A DNA stretch of 64,000 nucleotides from Lepisosteus oculatus (taxonomy: Eukaryota; Chordata; Actinopteri; Semionotiformes; Lepisosteidae): the NCBI RefSeq assembly GCF_040954835.1, contig NC_090703.1, positions 20,969,444 through 21,033,443 on the forward strand, written 5' to 3'. Positions 1 to 11,932 of the stretch are shown one piece after another. Each line of letters opens with the position of its first letter. Position 1 is the first letter of the stretch. Below the pieces are notes generated by a model, which made no database searches, was not told the DNA's origin, and worked only from the letters and a program-made list of their open reading frames with translations. A program made the position numbers and the translations under genes.

Positions 1-1019
1 TATGCCAAGCACTGTAACTTTACTAGGTCTAAAAATCAGCTTCAGAGCATATTCAATTTTGAATCCTTTTACTACAAACTCACAAGTGAATGAACTTTTC
101 AGTTTTCAGCTGACATTGATGATAAAGACACTGTCCACTGTAATACTTTAATGAAAGCATGGAAAGAATGAAAACCCACTGAATGACAGAAAGTTTCCAC
201 ATCTAGACACAGTACAAGGATGCAATATGGCATCATTCATAAATTGTCATGTACTAAGAGACAGGGAAAGAACATCATTCATGGTTCTTCACTGTAATCC
301 TTACATTGATAAAAACCTTTGTATTCCTGAGAATACAAACGATTGCAAACTGTGTAATGTGTGAGGATACCCAGCTTATGCTATCGCAACCCCTGTGGCG
401 ATCTGTCCAGATGTGTGCTTCAGCCTAGAGAACCCCAATCACATTGGGTGAGGAAGAGATTTGAGCCAGCAAAGTCCAGACTCCAGGACTCAAATCAAGT
501 TCCAGAACAGCTTCTCATCAATTCAGGTATCAATGTCTCAAGAACTGGTACACAAACTGGTCCAAGAAGACTCAAGCCCCCCCAAATGTCTCGTTTTTTA
601 AAAAAACTAGTTTTTAATAAATAGGCGTTATGGGCGTTATACCACCTTATTTCAGTCTTGAGCAGCTTCATATTAGATTATTTTTACACAGATCTCCACA
701 AAGTAAAAAACACTTCCCTGGAAGATGGGTGAGAGGTAACCTCACCTCCAAGATCCATTGTGCTGTAAGTGCACTGTGGAAATCTTTCACACAAGGAGCA
801 GATGAAAGGCACTATATACAGTAGCTTTAAACTGCATGCTTTTCAGCCTCATTCAGATTCTACCAAGAGAAAAGAAACACAACATGCTCTTCTGCAGTAA
901 CGCAGGAAACGGTCTTTTACAGCGCCGCATTATAAAATATTTAAACCTAACTCAACGAACAACTGGGGCACTGCCACTTCAAAACGCTGCTCTGCACTCC
1001 TGTGTCAGCTGAAATGTTT
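1..1019. other. SPTB intron 2, no recognised feature
   Basis: AT-rich non-coding DNA. Short open frames here (for example around 361-824) have no recognisable domain, codon bias or splice context. The beta-spectrin exon that should follow exon 2 was searched for on the minus strand and not found. Confidence 0.5.
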
Positions 1020-1380
1020 CACACCCGCACCAGCAGAAGAAAAACTGCACACGTCACAGCTCTGGTTGTACCTTGCAACTGCCTGAACCGTCCGTCCAGG
1101 AGCGAGATGAAGGAGATGTGTGAAGTGCTGTAACTCAGCCAGCGGGCTCGTCTCATGGCGGCGGGCGGTCCCAGGCAGCACAGCACGAGCAGGGCTCCCT
1201 GGGAGCAGGAGAGTCCCGGCCTGCAGGTAGCCTTCCAGAGAAGCTCTCAGCAGGCAGCCTCCGCACTTCACTCCACTGGCACCACGCTTCGCAAGGGGGA
1301 GGGGTCTGGGAGACTTTTTTGTTTGCTTTCAAGTTGATCTTTAATTCCTTTTGCCTCGGCCGGCTATAGCGAAGGCTGAC
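1020..1380. promoter_or_regulatory. Small CpG-rich island inside SPTB intron 2
   Basis: I count about 18 CpG in 360 bases, far above the surrounding DNA, with GC-rich stretches such as ATGGCGGCGGGCGG near 1155. A plus-strand donor-like CTGCAG|GTAGCC occurs at about 1227. It could be an alternative SPTB promoter or a first exon of another transcript. Nothing coding was recognised. Confidence 0.3.
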
Positions 1381-4178
1381 ATAAGCACACATCATCCTGC
1401 ACCATGAGCTGAACTTGCTCTGATCTTTTTTTTTTTCCTCCACTACGTGTGTTTCAGCTGCTGTAATGCCTTCGGTCCTTCATTTAACAGCCACATATAA
1501 GACACGTACATGCACGGAATGTGACAGAGAGACCTCGTTCTGGTCCTGAGCAATGATGTAATTCGGGTCTGAGCGCAGGCAAGCCTCAGAAGTAGAATAG
1601 GTGCAATACTCAGAAGTAGAAAATGTGAAATATTGTGGCAGGGTTCTCTTTCTGTTACATAAAGAATAACATTAAAGTATTATAGAAATTTAAGCTTATA
1701 GGAAAATGGTTAAAATCAATTTCTAATTCACATTAGTAATTCAGGCACAGAGACAGTAATCGCTCATCTTAAAGGTCTTATATTGCGACCACCTGACTAC
1801 TAAATAAAAGAGTATTCAGTTAGCTTCAGACTATTCCAAGGATTGAGCAACATAGTGGGTGGGGAATCTGGGATAAAGGGAATCCGGGATTTCAGCCTGC
1901 ATGGCCAAGGGACTGACAGCGTGACCAGGAAGAAGGAATCTTCCCCATCCTCCCTGCCGTGCTCTATGGAAGATGAGAGATCTACTGGCTGCAGGAGTGG
2001 CAGACAGAGAGGAGGGAGGACTGTGAAATGATGGCACAGCCAAGCGGTTGAAGGGTTTCTGCTCAGTGCTCTACAAGGCATTTGCACCGTGTTTGCATCC
2101 CATGAAGCTCGTGTGCCTTTGCACATTCTGTAGAACAATTCTAAATGATGCACGATCAGACATTTGTGTCTATCTACAAACTGATGTGTCAAACTGGAAA
2201 GTAGAGAAAATACACATATTCTGTCTCTCCCACCCTCACTCTATATCTGGACAATAAGGAAAGGAAATACACTGTGAGCAGAGATGTGATAACCCTGTTC
2301 CTCTCAGATTTGTAAGCAAGGCTGCCCGATTTTACTATTTCCAATCTCATTATCTGCATTTCAGCTGAGCCTTGTGCATTCATGGTTGTTTTTTAATTAG
2401 ATGAAGGTTAGGTAATGACAACAAAATAAGGTTTGATGTTTTCTAGTGGTACGTTCAGTGCACACTGTCCTGGGTATCCTGGAGATACACCTTGGCAGAA
2501 TAGCACAACTGCAGAAACAACAAAAGGAGTAGCTGGGAGAATGTACTGCCATTGAAAAAGGGTGCTAGTATTGTAACTGACTGTGGAGTAGTGGTGCACC
2601 TGCTGAAGTAGTGAAACAACCCCTCAGTTCCTTGTTTTCTACTGCTGGAAGCGAAGAGAGTTTAACTGAGCCGCCCTTCCTTTTATCAATGCGTTTTGTT
2701 TGCACAAGAGACATTTAGCAAACAAACATCACAAGTTCCCCTGGGCCCTTCAAAGGGAGTAGTGACCATCAATAGTAACCAGACTTCTAAGAGTGGTGCT
2801 CTTGAACTTCAGCATATCTTTTTTGTTGTTGTTCTTTTAGTGGCACAGGTTCCAAGTGGTTTAACAACCACCCCAGTAAAGAAGGAAATAAAGCATGAAA
2901 CTTTAAAATATGGAGCACAATCATGGCTTTCCTTGTAAATCAATGAGACACATTTGTTATTTCATTTGGAGTTTAGGCAGCGGCCAGTACTTTCTTTAGC
3001 CACTAAAGGCTTGCAAATTTCAATGAATCTCAGAAGATCATGATCAGTAAGATGTTGTCAACTGTGAAAACTGTTCAATCTAACATTTTTTAGTACTAGT
3101 TGTAATTCCGTCTCCAATACTGTTAGCTTTCTGTAAAGCACAGAGAACTATCATTGCTCTGTTGTACCACAGGAGGGAGAACATAGTGCACACAATCTTT
3201 TGAAGTGCACAGTGTTGCTTTGTTATATAATTAGGTTATCAAACTCTTTCTTATTAGAGTTTCTAATATAGAAATGCCCGATTACCCTAACTGGGGTTAC
3301 AGCATTGTAGATCACTTTACCCTACCATAGATGTTGTATTTATTGAACTAATCACAAAGTAACAACGTGGAATCACGGTCATTTGTTTGTTTGAAAAACT
3401 CAAGATCTATTCCTACTTGACATTTTAATAATAATTCTGAATGTCACTGGATCTCTGGTCTTGAGAGATGTATTAGGTTCCGGACCAAAATTAGGCAAAG
3501 GGATTGTCAACTAAATTAGGAAACAAACTAAAGAAACAACACTGATCAAGATCTCTACAGAAATCACTATACTGAAGTTATGCCAGTCCAACATAGTACT
3601 AGAAAGAGGACAGATAATAAAATAATAAAGAGTGTCATACTGTGTACAACAGAATTATTTTATTTGCCTCTAATTTGTGGTTTTCATATGCCTCTCATTA
3701 ATACTATACAAATTGTGAACAACATACTGTATACATAATGTGCCAATTAAAAAAGTAGCTTGTAACTTGTAGCCTGTGTGCTATTGACCAAATGCCCACT
3801 ACTCTTTAAAGTTTTGTTATTATCATTGAATTGAAATAACTCTACTGAATTTGAACTACTTTACATGTGTATTTGAATAGACATGCTCTTAAGACACCCA
3901 CCTGCAAAGTTTTGTCACATACTGTAAACTCCACAGTACCTGATAGGAGAGCTCGCTCTGACTGGGGGAGTGGCACTTCAGTCAGTGACATCACTATAAT
4001 CTAGTAGGCATCCAACAAAACATAGTGCTATTTACCAGAAAGCTCCTTGTTAACTATAGTTAAGCCCAAACCATGAAGCACTCTGCCAATTGCTTCATTT
4101 TGGTAGTGCATTTAAAGTCAACTCATGATGCTTTGATCTGAACAGCCAGGTGTGTGAATCATTTTAATCCAATCCCTA
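1381..4178. other. SPTB intron 2, non-coding
   Basis: No exon, RNA gene or clear repeat recognised. The 130-codon minus-strand open frame at 1800-2192 has no recognisable protein family and no splice support. Confidence 0.45.
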
Positions 4179-4759
4179 CCTGCCAGCAGCCATATCCCCC
4201 TGCAACTCACAGTTGGCAGCCCACTGAAGCTAAGCAGGTGTGAGCCTGTCAGTACCTGGATGGGAGACCTCCTGGGAAAAACTAAGGTTGCTGCTGGAAG
4301 AGGTGTTAGTAGGGCCAGCACGGGGCGCTCACCCTGCGGTCCATGTGGGTCCTAATGCCCCAGTATAGTGACGGGGACACTTTACTGTAAACAGGTGCCG
4401 TCCTTCGGATGAGACGTAAAACCGAGGTCCTGACTCTCTGTGGTCATTAAAAATCCCAGGGCATTTCTCGAAAAGAAGAGGGGTGTAACCCCGGCATCCT
4501 GGACAAAATTTCCCATTGGCCCTTATCAATCATGGCTTCCTAATAATCCCTGTCTATGAATTGGCTTCATTACTCTGCTCTCCTCTCCACTGATAGCTGA
4601 TGTGTGGTGAGCGTTCTGGTGCACTACGGCTGCCGTCGCATCATCCAGGTGGATGCTGCACATTGGTGGTGGTTAGGGGAGTCCCCATTACTTGTAAAGC
4701 GCTTTGAGTGGAGTGTCCAGAAAAAGCGCTATATAAGTGTAAGCAATTATTATTATTAT
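4179..4759 (+). repeat. 5S-rRNA-derived SINE, full-length copy
   Basis: The head resembles 5S rRNA, including the internal pol III control region (AGCTAAGCAGG near 4231, then CAGTACCTGGATGGGAGACC at about 4250-4269). A middle body follows (CCGTCCTTCGGATGAGACGT), then a tail (GTAAAGCGCTTTGAGTGG, GCGCTATATAA) and an (ATT)n end. The tail is of the L2/CR1-like type that recruits LINE machinery. Other copies are at 15213-15763 (minus), 30364-31066 and 58043-58457. Confidence 0.85.
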
Positions 4760-7700
4760 AACCTTTTCTTAATGTCTAAATACGAGAGCTATAGACTCAG
4801 CTTGTTGACCACCCTGAGACTTCATTCAGCAGAGTAAACAGCGTATGATTTTGTAATCCATTACGTTCTGTAATATGTAAAACTTTGCTGTGCCTCATAA
4901 TCAGACGTCTATCAGGATTAAGGGATTTAAAGTATTAAATTTCTCAGGTATACAGTCACTTTCAGCCAAACAGCTTAATGGTGGAAAGGTCAAATCTAAA
5001 AATATTGTCAAAATTGTTGAAACAGCTTCAAATGAAATCTCATCTAAGTTGGAAATTATTTTTTTCGGCTGGTTTAAAGTAATTCAAGGCAAGTTAAGGT
5101 TAAGGAATACACAGGATTTGGGAAAAGAATAAGAATTACATTTTGTTCATGTCAGTGCCATTACAAAAGCTGAACCCTTTTCTCAATTCCTTAGCTCTTA
5201 AATTGCTGGTTGCTAGGCAAAAGCCATTTGCTGTATTCTCCCTGTAAATTGTAAAGTGTGTGGATTCATTGCATGGGGATGCAGATTAAATAGTGCTTTA
5301 CACTCCTGAATAGACTTGCAAAATTATTGTGAGTTTCAGTTTTGTTCAGAGGATTTCAAGATTTATTGCAATTGCTTAATACAAAAATATGTAAATGTAC
5401 ATTAAGTCTCAACTACAAGGACTGAAACAATAATTTTGTGGGAATATTGGATTTGAATGCACTACTATATAATTTTTTAAAACTGTCAGTCACTGTCTGG
5501 GCAGCAGGTAAATTTGATTTACACACCTTTGCTGAAAAAGTGAAAATTGGATTGCCTAAATGCAGAGACCTGTATGACATGAAGTTCACAAAGCCATTAC
5601 AACCAGCTGACCCTTTTCAATCAGATGCTGCTGAACTGCGGAAGACAAATATATTGTGATCAGAACTGGTCAGATTATCTAGGCTTACTGTACAGGTAAA
5701 TGTACATAAGACACATTTACACCAAATATTTTAAAGCCCAGCTGCCTGCAGGAGGTCCTGTTTTAAAATGTCGAAGCAGAGTCACATTGAAATGATTTTA
5801 TGTGCTCAGTCCATTGGCAAGGCTGAATTGAGAAAATGCTTTAAAACCTCAGGCATCTGTTAGGAGAAACAGCTCCGCTCTATTTAAAAGTGTTCCTTCA
5901 CAACTGACCCACATGTGTGCAGGAGATAACCAGCCCAGCAACAATGCGAGCAATGGCCAGTGTGGAGAAACAGCTGCTATGATCCGTCACTGAGCAATGT
6001 GAGGAACGCACAGGCCATGTGGCCTCTGTCAGTGACCACTGGCACAGCTGGTGGCTATCCTCAGTGCACTCCTGCACCGTTGGGCTCTATTAAAGGATCA
6101 CGACACAAGGTGGTGCCAAACTAAGCTTTCACATGATCGATTAGTTCCATGTGAAATAAAACAACAATATCAATTTACTGATTTGGGGACCCCTTACCAA
6201 ATTTTCTACACGAGTCTACAAATTTGAACTGTCGTAAAAGTAAGTTTGCAATTTAAAATATATGTTTTAATATTAACAATACCCTCTGGAGACAGAATTT
6301 GAATCCTACATACAGCATTTACCATATTCTAATGTAGCAATAGCAAGGATAAGTGTGTCCCATTCAGCCGTGTGAATTCTGGACTTTCCAGACTTTCTGG
6401 ACTTTCCAGCTTTGAGGACCACTAGAGGTCTCCACATCCTAATCCCAGAACCACTGTTCTTCTGTGAATATCTGGCCTTTGTTTTACTAAAACAAGAAAT
6501 AAATAATTAGTTTTTCTTGACAAGTTCACTGCAGTCGCTTCCTTACATCATCCTTAATCATCAAGAGTTGCTGCATACAAAGCTAGTCATCCCTTTGAGA
6601 CACATGAAATAAAAGATTACCCACAGACCATCTTAAACCAAATGCAGCTGACATGAACTGAGAAAGCTGACACGAAGTTGACAATTTTGTGTCTCCTAGA
6701 GCAACTACAGCACCTGTGTTTGCTGTCCAGGGACAACTCTGGCTCTTCAGATGGCTGAAGGTCCCCTTCAAATGTCACCAAAGCAATTGGATGATACTGC
6801 ATGCTATTGGGTGTTGTATATAAATCTGGTGGGGTATTCATAGGGTTAATTCTGAAGGCAGATCAGCTGGGGTATGAAGGGGTATTGTGAGGCTGAAACA
6901 CTGGGAAACACAAGCTGGATAAAATCTAAGCAGTGCAAATCTGCAGTTTTATACCAGTGAAAACGTTTCTCAGGCCTCCTCTGAGTTTCAAGAAAGAGGT
7001 GTCTGATGTAACAGCAGCAAAAAAGATCCACTCAGTACTAAACACGATTTTAACGCTGGGAGGGGGCGACAGCCTCTTTTGTGCCAGACCAGAAGGCAAC
7101 AGAGCTTAATTGACAAGAGGAGAGGCACTCCCACCCATGTTCAGATCCTTATTCCAGCATGAAGTATGAGCCACTGGTTTTTAAAGTCAACACCAAAACA
7201 CAAACATCAGCTGTCTTGCTAGGTTACCATCTGTCAACCTGGTTGAGTCCCAGGCCCTGCGTCAGTACAACACTGAAGAATACTGACATAAACTGATGGG
7301 ATACTGAAGAGCTATCCTCTACAGCATGTCTCCTTTGTAAAAAACATTTACTAGAGGGAAAAATAATTGCAGTGGGAGTAGTGCTCTAAAACCACTTGTC
7401 TCTACCTGGGCTGTAATGGCATTGTGAAGAAAATCCAGGACAGGAATCTTATCAATTCACCTATTTTGCCAGTAGACTGTCAGCAATTCTCTGTGATTCA
7501 GGTCCATTAAAACTAAGAAACAGCACTAAAATGGGAACTAAGAAACAGATAGCACTATATAAATGAGAGTTTATTTTAAAACTCTTGGCAGGAGAATAAC
7601 TGCAATGCAATTCTCTTTGATTCTATTATTATCCTTCGCCATTATTAGTCTACAACATCTTAAAAATCAATTCATTATGCTGTATTGAACATTCAAAAGT

Positions 7701-8600
7701 TAATTTGGTATTCAAAGCAGTACAGACTACATGTTTAATGAAGAGTATCTGGTACAGTATGTGCTAATGAAACAGCTATTTTAACTCAAAACCCTATCTG
7801 TTTATTTTTTTAATTATAGAGGCACAGGCTCTAGACTGCACAATTAAAAATTCTACCATCCTTCCTCATCTTCACAGAAAGTGCCAGAGAGACACCAAGT
7901 ATACTCATTATCTTGCCATGAAGAACACTCACTTGTCCAGTTCACAGTCTGCAGATCGTTCACTATTTTAAAACGTAGCCTGGCCAGACCTGAACAAGTT
8001 CTATTTCTGGTAGCTATTTTCTATTTTGGATCCAGCATCACCAGTATGGGGAAAACACATAAAGATTTGGCAAGGCTTGGCAATCAACTTTATAAAGCAC
8101 AGACCCACTGGATTTAGTTATATTGCTGATCTACAGGATCTTCTGAGTGGCTGAAAACAGGGTTTTGCACATCTTCAGCAGACACTGAAGTGACTGGTAA
8201 CCACGCTAAGCAAATTTCTCATTTCTCCCAGAAATCAGGCAAAGTCTAACTAAACTAAAACTAAAACTTAAGAGGTTGGATGGCCACACTAATGCGGCAT
8301 TAGCTAAAATAGAAAGTAGCTGCACAAGGAGATCCAACAGACCAACAGCAAATAGCATCTATATTTAATAACTCATAAGTCTTAACTTAAAAGCCTGTCA
8401 CAGATTAAGCCCTAAAATATTGGGCACAAATGCAAGTTGTGCTAAAAAAAACATTGTGCCCACATTTTCACTCCACATTATCTGGCAACACTTTATCTGC
8501 TGAGGTTTCAGATGGAGCTGAAATATTGTTAAATGTTCTCATAGATAGAAGACTGATATCAAACACTGTAAACAGTCTTACAATACTGGCTGCAGCTAAC
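4760..8600. other. SPTB intron 2, non-coding
   Basis: AT-rich with no recognised gene. A 13-base direct repeat CTGGACTTTCCAG occurs at 6379-6391 and 6397-6409 (spacing 18) and resembles kappaB-like half sites. Nothing else stood out. Confidence 0.45.
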
Positions 8601-8611
8601 CCACTATGAAT

Positions 8612-8712
8612 ACTGAATTGGCTTATTTGTTACGTGATCATGCCATTCCACCAGTAAAAAAATTAAGAAATTTTTGCTGGGTTTCCAATAGCAGAACCGC
8701 CCATTAGCAAAA
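8612..8712 (+). repeat. Dispersed repeat family B, copy 1
   Basis: The stretch with GTGATCATGCC, CCAGTAAAA and GCTGGGTTTCCAATAGCAG is clearly homologous to 10322-10420 in the same orientation. The two copies flank SPTB exon 2. The family is not identified. Confidence 0.6.
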
Positions 8713-8811
8713 TTGTTGATAGCAGAATAGCAGAACATTAACTTCATAGCAGAGCAAGAACACATCACTTTTTTAAATAGATATAAAACAAAGATCCTGA
8801 GATGAGAGAAA

Positions 8812-8905
8812 TCTGGTAATCTTGTATGAATATAACATCCATAACTTATCTGGTATGTTATATTCATACCAGATTACCAGATAAGGTACGGATGTTATAT
8901 TCATG
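8812..8905. repeat. Near-perfect inverted repeat (27-bp arms, 16-base loop)
   Basis: The left arm 8812-8838 and right arm 8855-8881 are complementary at 26 of 27 positions. The loop (8839-8854) and 8876-8903 form a second, overlapping imperfect inverted pair, sharing the motif CCAGATAAG-TACGGATGTTA. A related copy of that motif is at about 9319-9345. This may be a fold-back end of a DNA transposon; a small hairpin RNA cannot be excluded. Confidence 0.75.
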
Positions 8906-9557
8906 TGTACCTTAACACCAAAATAGCATTTTTACACAATCCTATTAAACACTTGAAAAGAGCCCTACATTATGTTATGTGTGTTTATAAATGTATTTAT
9001 AAATAAGAACTATATTTTTATCATTACTTAGACCAACTTAAGGGGACACAAGGCCAGAATTAAAGTGCTTGACATTTCAAAAACACAAATGAGTGATGTA
9101 AAGTTATTGCCCTGGCATCACAGTTTTAGGTTCACTGTATTATTATTAGTATTATTTAGATTTTCATCACCCTTCAAAGGATATGGTAGAAAGCACTAAT
9201 AATGATTCCAGCACTTCAGTAGGCCCAGTAGGAAAGAGACTCCAGAGAACATTAGCCACTGAACAGGCATTTACACAAGCAGTTGTGGATGTGAGGAGCA
9301 AACTTCTGATATCTTGAACAGATATCAGATAAGTTACGGATGTTAAATCCTTGGGGGTGTTCAACGGTAATCTTAATGGGCTCGGGGATGATTAAAATAC
9401 AATCAGTTAGATTAATAAAACTGACTAAGCAGCCACCTTTCATTTGTGACTTTTTATGTTCCTATTATCTGCCCCAACTTTACAGTATGTCATCTTCACG
9501 CCGTCTTTCACAAGCGATTGAACAGCACGTCCCCCAGCGCACCATGGCACAGCTCAC

Positions 9558-9725
9558 CTGCGAGCGCCTTGATGCGAGACCTTTCGAAGACCCGGGCCGA
9601 GCTGTTGTCATTGTCCAGCTCCTCGTCGCCCAGTTCGAAGCGCGTGTTGATGCGAGTGTACTGCTGCTGGATCTCCACGTTGTCGAAGTCGGTGGTGGAA
9701 GTCATGCTGGCGCGGACGTGGCCCT
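9558..9725 (-). CDS. SPTB: SPTB (beta-spectrin, erythroid type), exon 2 with start codon; coding part 9558-9705
   Basis: The acceptor TCTCTTCCCAG ends at 9726 and ATG is at 9703-9705. The exon encodes [40 protein letters not shown] and ERSRIKALA, with donor GCAG|GTGAGC in phase 1, where the next codon in beta-spectrins is Asp (DEREVV...). The [16 protein letters not shown] block is shared by beta-spectrins. The DDELDNDN-like stretch is closest, as I recall, to erythroid SPTB rather than SPTBN1 or SPTBN2. Linkage to CHURC1 also supports SPTB. Beta-spectrin pairs with alpha-spectrin in the membrane skeleton; this exon precedes the actin-binding calponin-homology domains. The next exon is not in the window. 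Confidence 0.88.
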
Positions 9726-10321
9726 CTGGGAAGAGACACACATGCTTATCATTCTGAAGGCCCAGACCATGTTTTAATAGGTTAGGTTCGGTGATGAGTG
9801 TCTCTTCTTTTATGCCCTTGCTGTTCCTGTCTCTGTAATTCTGAGAGTGCAAATAGTAGCATGGCACTCAAAGACCAATGCGATCGCCAAGAGATCCCTA
9901 CTCTACTCGGTACTAGGGGTGAAACCAGTTCTATTGGCAACTGCAAAGAAAAAAGGCTATTACACTAAAGTGGCATAAACAGAACTCTCCAACCTATGGA
10001 CAGTGGTTATTGGTAACAAAAGGAATTTGTGGGATGGAGAAGATGACCTTTGTTGTTGAGATTGCTGATGAAGAATTTCTCTGAAAGATGGAACCTGCTA
10101 ATAGATAAACTAGATAAATTATATATTTTGCAGATTTGCATTTATCATTTTATTTTTCATTTAGAATGTTTCTGAAACCTTTGTAATTTGCTGTTGTCAC
10201 TGGTGGGCTTGGAAAACGGAAAACCACAATCAAAAAGTCCATTTCATAAGAATGGAAACTGAGTTCCTGAACCCATTAATCCACACAGCCAGGAGTGTGG
10301 GTTGATGTTGCTGCGAGTGCT

Positions 10322-10420
10322 GGATTCTCTTATTTGACATGTGATCTTGCCCCTCAGCCAGTAAAGGAATTCAGAAATCTCTGCTGGGTTTCCAATAGCA
10401 GAACCACCCAGAAGCAGAAG
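10322..10420 (+). repeat. Dispersed repeat family B, copy 2
   Basis: The segment from CTTATTTGACATGTGATC through GCTGGGTTTCCAATAGCAG and ACCACCCA matches 8612-8712 with scattered substitutions. The minus-strand open frames over it are not considered genes. Confidence 0.6.
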
Positions 10421-11170
10421 CCGTCGTAAGAGGGGACTGAAGAATGATGGCGATTCACCTGCTTTAAGCAAACAGTTCTTTCAATCAAGACTATTGGGGA
10501 ACATAATATTTTCTCTCTGTTTTGGGATTCTCTCTCTGATGACTTCAAAAATACAGATGACCCAAGGAAAAGCAGATAATTAATTCCAAATGCAACCTTT
10601 TTATTACAAAAATGTGTTTTACGGTTTATACAATGTATCAGCTGTTTTTATTCCATCATACAATTGGTACACAGCAGCTGTTATATGGTATTTATAATAC
10701 TTTTAATTTTAGACATACTGTAACTACTATGTAATTATTATTTTTTGATAAGGAAAACAACTAAACTGAAAGCAAACTCCAATTCCAAGCCAGCCTAACC
10801 AAAAAGAGCCCAAAAAAAGAGACTAACAACAGATTTGATATGAGTACTGTAAGTGAAGCCTATGCGTCTTCTGGGGGAACATCTGATTGAGTGCAGGAGA
10901 GCCTTTCACCACCTCCAGAGTCTCCGCCCCTTGCCCAGACCGCACAGTAACGGCAACATAGAGTGCAGGTGAAAGTGCCTGATAAGTCTCCGTCTCTTAT
11001 CTCTCATGGCTGGGCTGTCCAGGCCGTTGGTTATCGTGGTAGGCCAGTTGCATGGCTCTCCACGGCAGGCGTACCACTGTGGAATTATTTATAAAGAAGA
11101 CTTCTTCTTTCTAGCAAAAGTGTTTTTCACAGACCCATGACCCTTAACTCCAAAGAATGTTACTGTGCAC
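10421..11170. other. SPTB intron 1, non-coding
   Basis: No recognised gene or repeat. A moderately GC-rich patch with a few CpG lies at about 10860-11060, unlike its AT-rich flanks. Confidence 0.4.
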
Positions 11171-11177
11171 CGCACTG

Positions 11178-11370
11178 GTCTAAGAACATAAGAATGGTAA
11201 CAAACAAGAGAAGGCCATTTGTCTTGCTTAGCCTGTTTGATAGTAACTCATTGATACAAGCCTTCCAGCCTTCCTTTTCTTGTTAGAAGTCCACTTCAAC
11301 AAAATTATTCATAGTTCTTTGCATAAAGAAGTGCCTCAGTTTTAAAACCACTTCCACAAAGTCCATATTC
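11178..11370 (-). repeat. LINE 3'-end fragment (L2/CR1-like), minus orientation
   Basis: It begins TAAGAACATAAGAATGGTAA and continues AAGAGAAGGCCATTTG, then a segment with AAAGAAGTGCCTC. This is the reverse complement of the family's 3' end, of which 27160-27400, 61780-61870 and 62985-63195 are other pieces. Confidence 0.55.
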
Positions 11371-11690
11371 ATTTTTGGGCTGAAACAATGTTTAAAATGT
11401 TTAATAAAAAATAAGAAAGGTTTGATTATGTGATTTTTACACTACAGAAGCATAAATTGTACATGTTCTTAAGAGTACTATATGTCTTCAGATTTGGTTT
11501 ATCTATTATAACAAATCTCCTGAGTTCAAGTGCACATTTAAGCAGTCTCTTGTGTGTGAAATGCAAACTGATGTAGATGTAGTTTCTCACATGAACAAAG
11601 TACTCAACAATGAATTCCATAATTATTTACCAAAAATATATATAGGGAATAAATATTTTTGGGCATAAGATATTGTGTGTATTATGTATC

Positions 11691-11932
11691 ATCCATCCAT
11701 TTTCTGACCACTTGTACGAGACACCAGTCCATCACCACAAAGCACACACAGACACAAACATGGACCCACACACTCACACCAGGGCCAGTTTCCCAGAAGC
11801 CAATTAACTTTCTGGTATGTTCTTCAACTGTAGGTGGAAACCCACCAGAAACACGAGGAGAACATGCAAACTCCACACAGATAGCACCCCATTACAAGGA
11901 AGCAATACTAACCACTGTGCCACCGTGCCATC
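11691..11932 (+). repeat. Dispersed repeat family A copy (partly deleted)
   Basis: It runs from ATCCATCCATTTTCTGACCA through CACCAGTCCATC, CCAGAAGCCAATTAAC and CATGCAAACTCCACACAG to CCACTGTGCCACCGTGCC. This common fish repeat also occurs at 30176-31232 (interrupted), 31304-31632 (minus), 42270-42587 and 57589-57898. The sequence between the first two blocks is shortened here. Confidence 0.75.

Noticed and set aside
1800..2192. 130-codon minus-strand open frame in SPTB intron 2
   Set aside because: No recognised protein, no codon bias visible, no acceptor or donor at its borders; it does not contain the expected spectrin actin-binding sequence.
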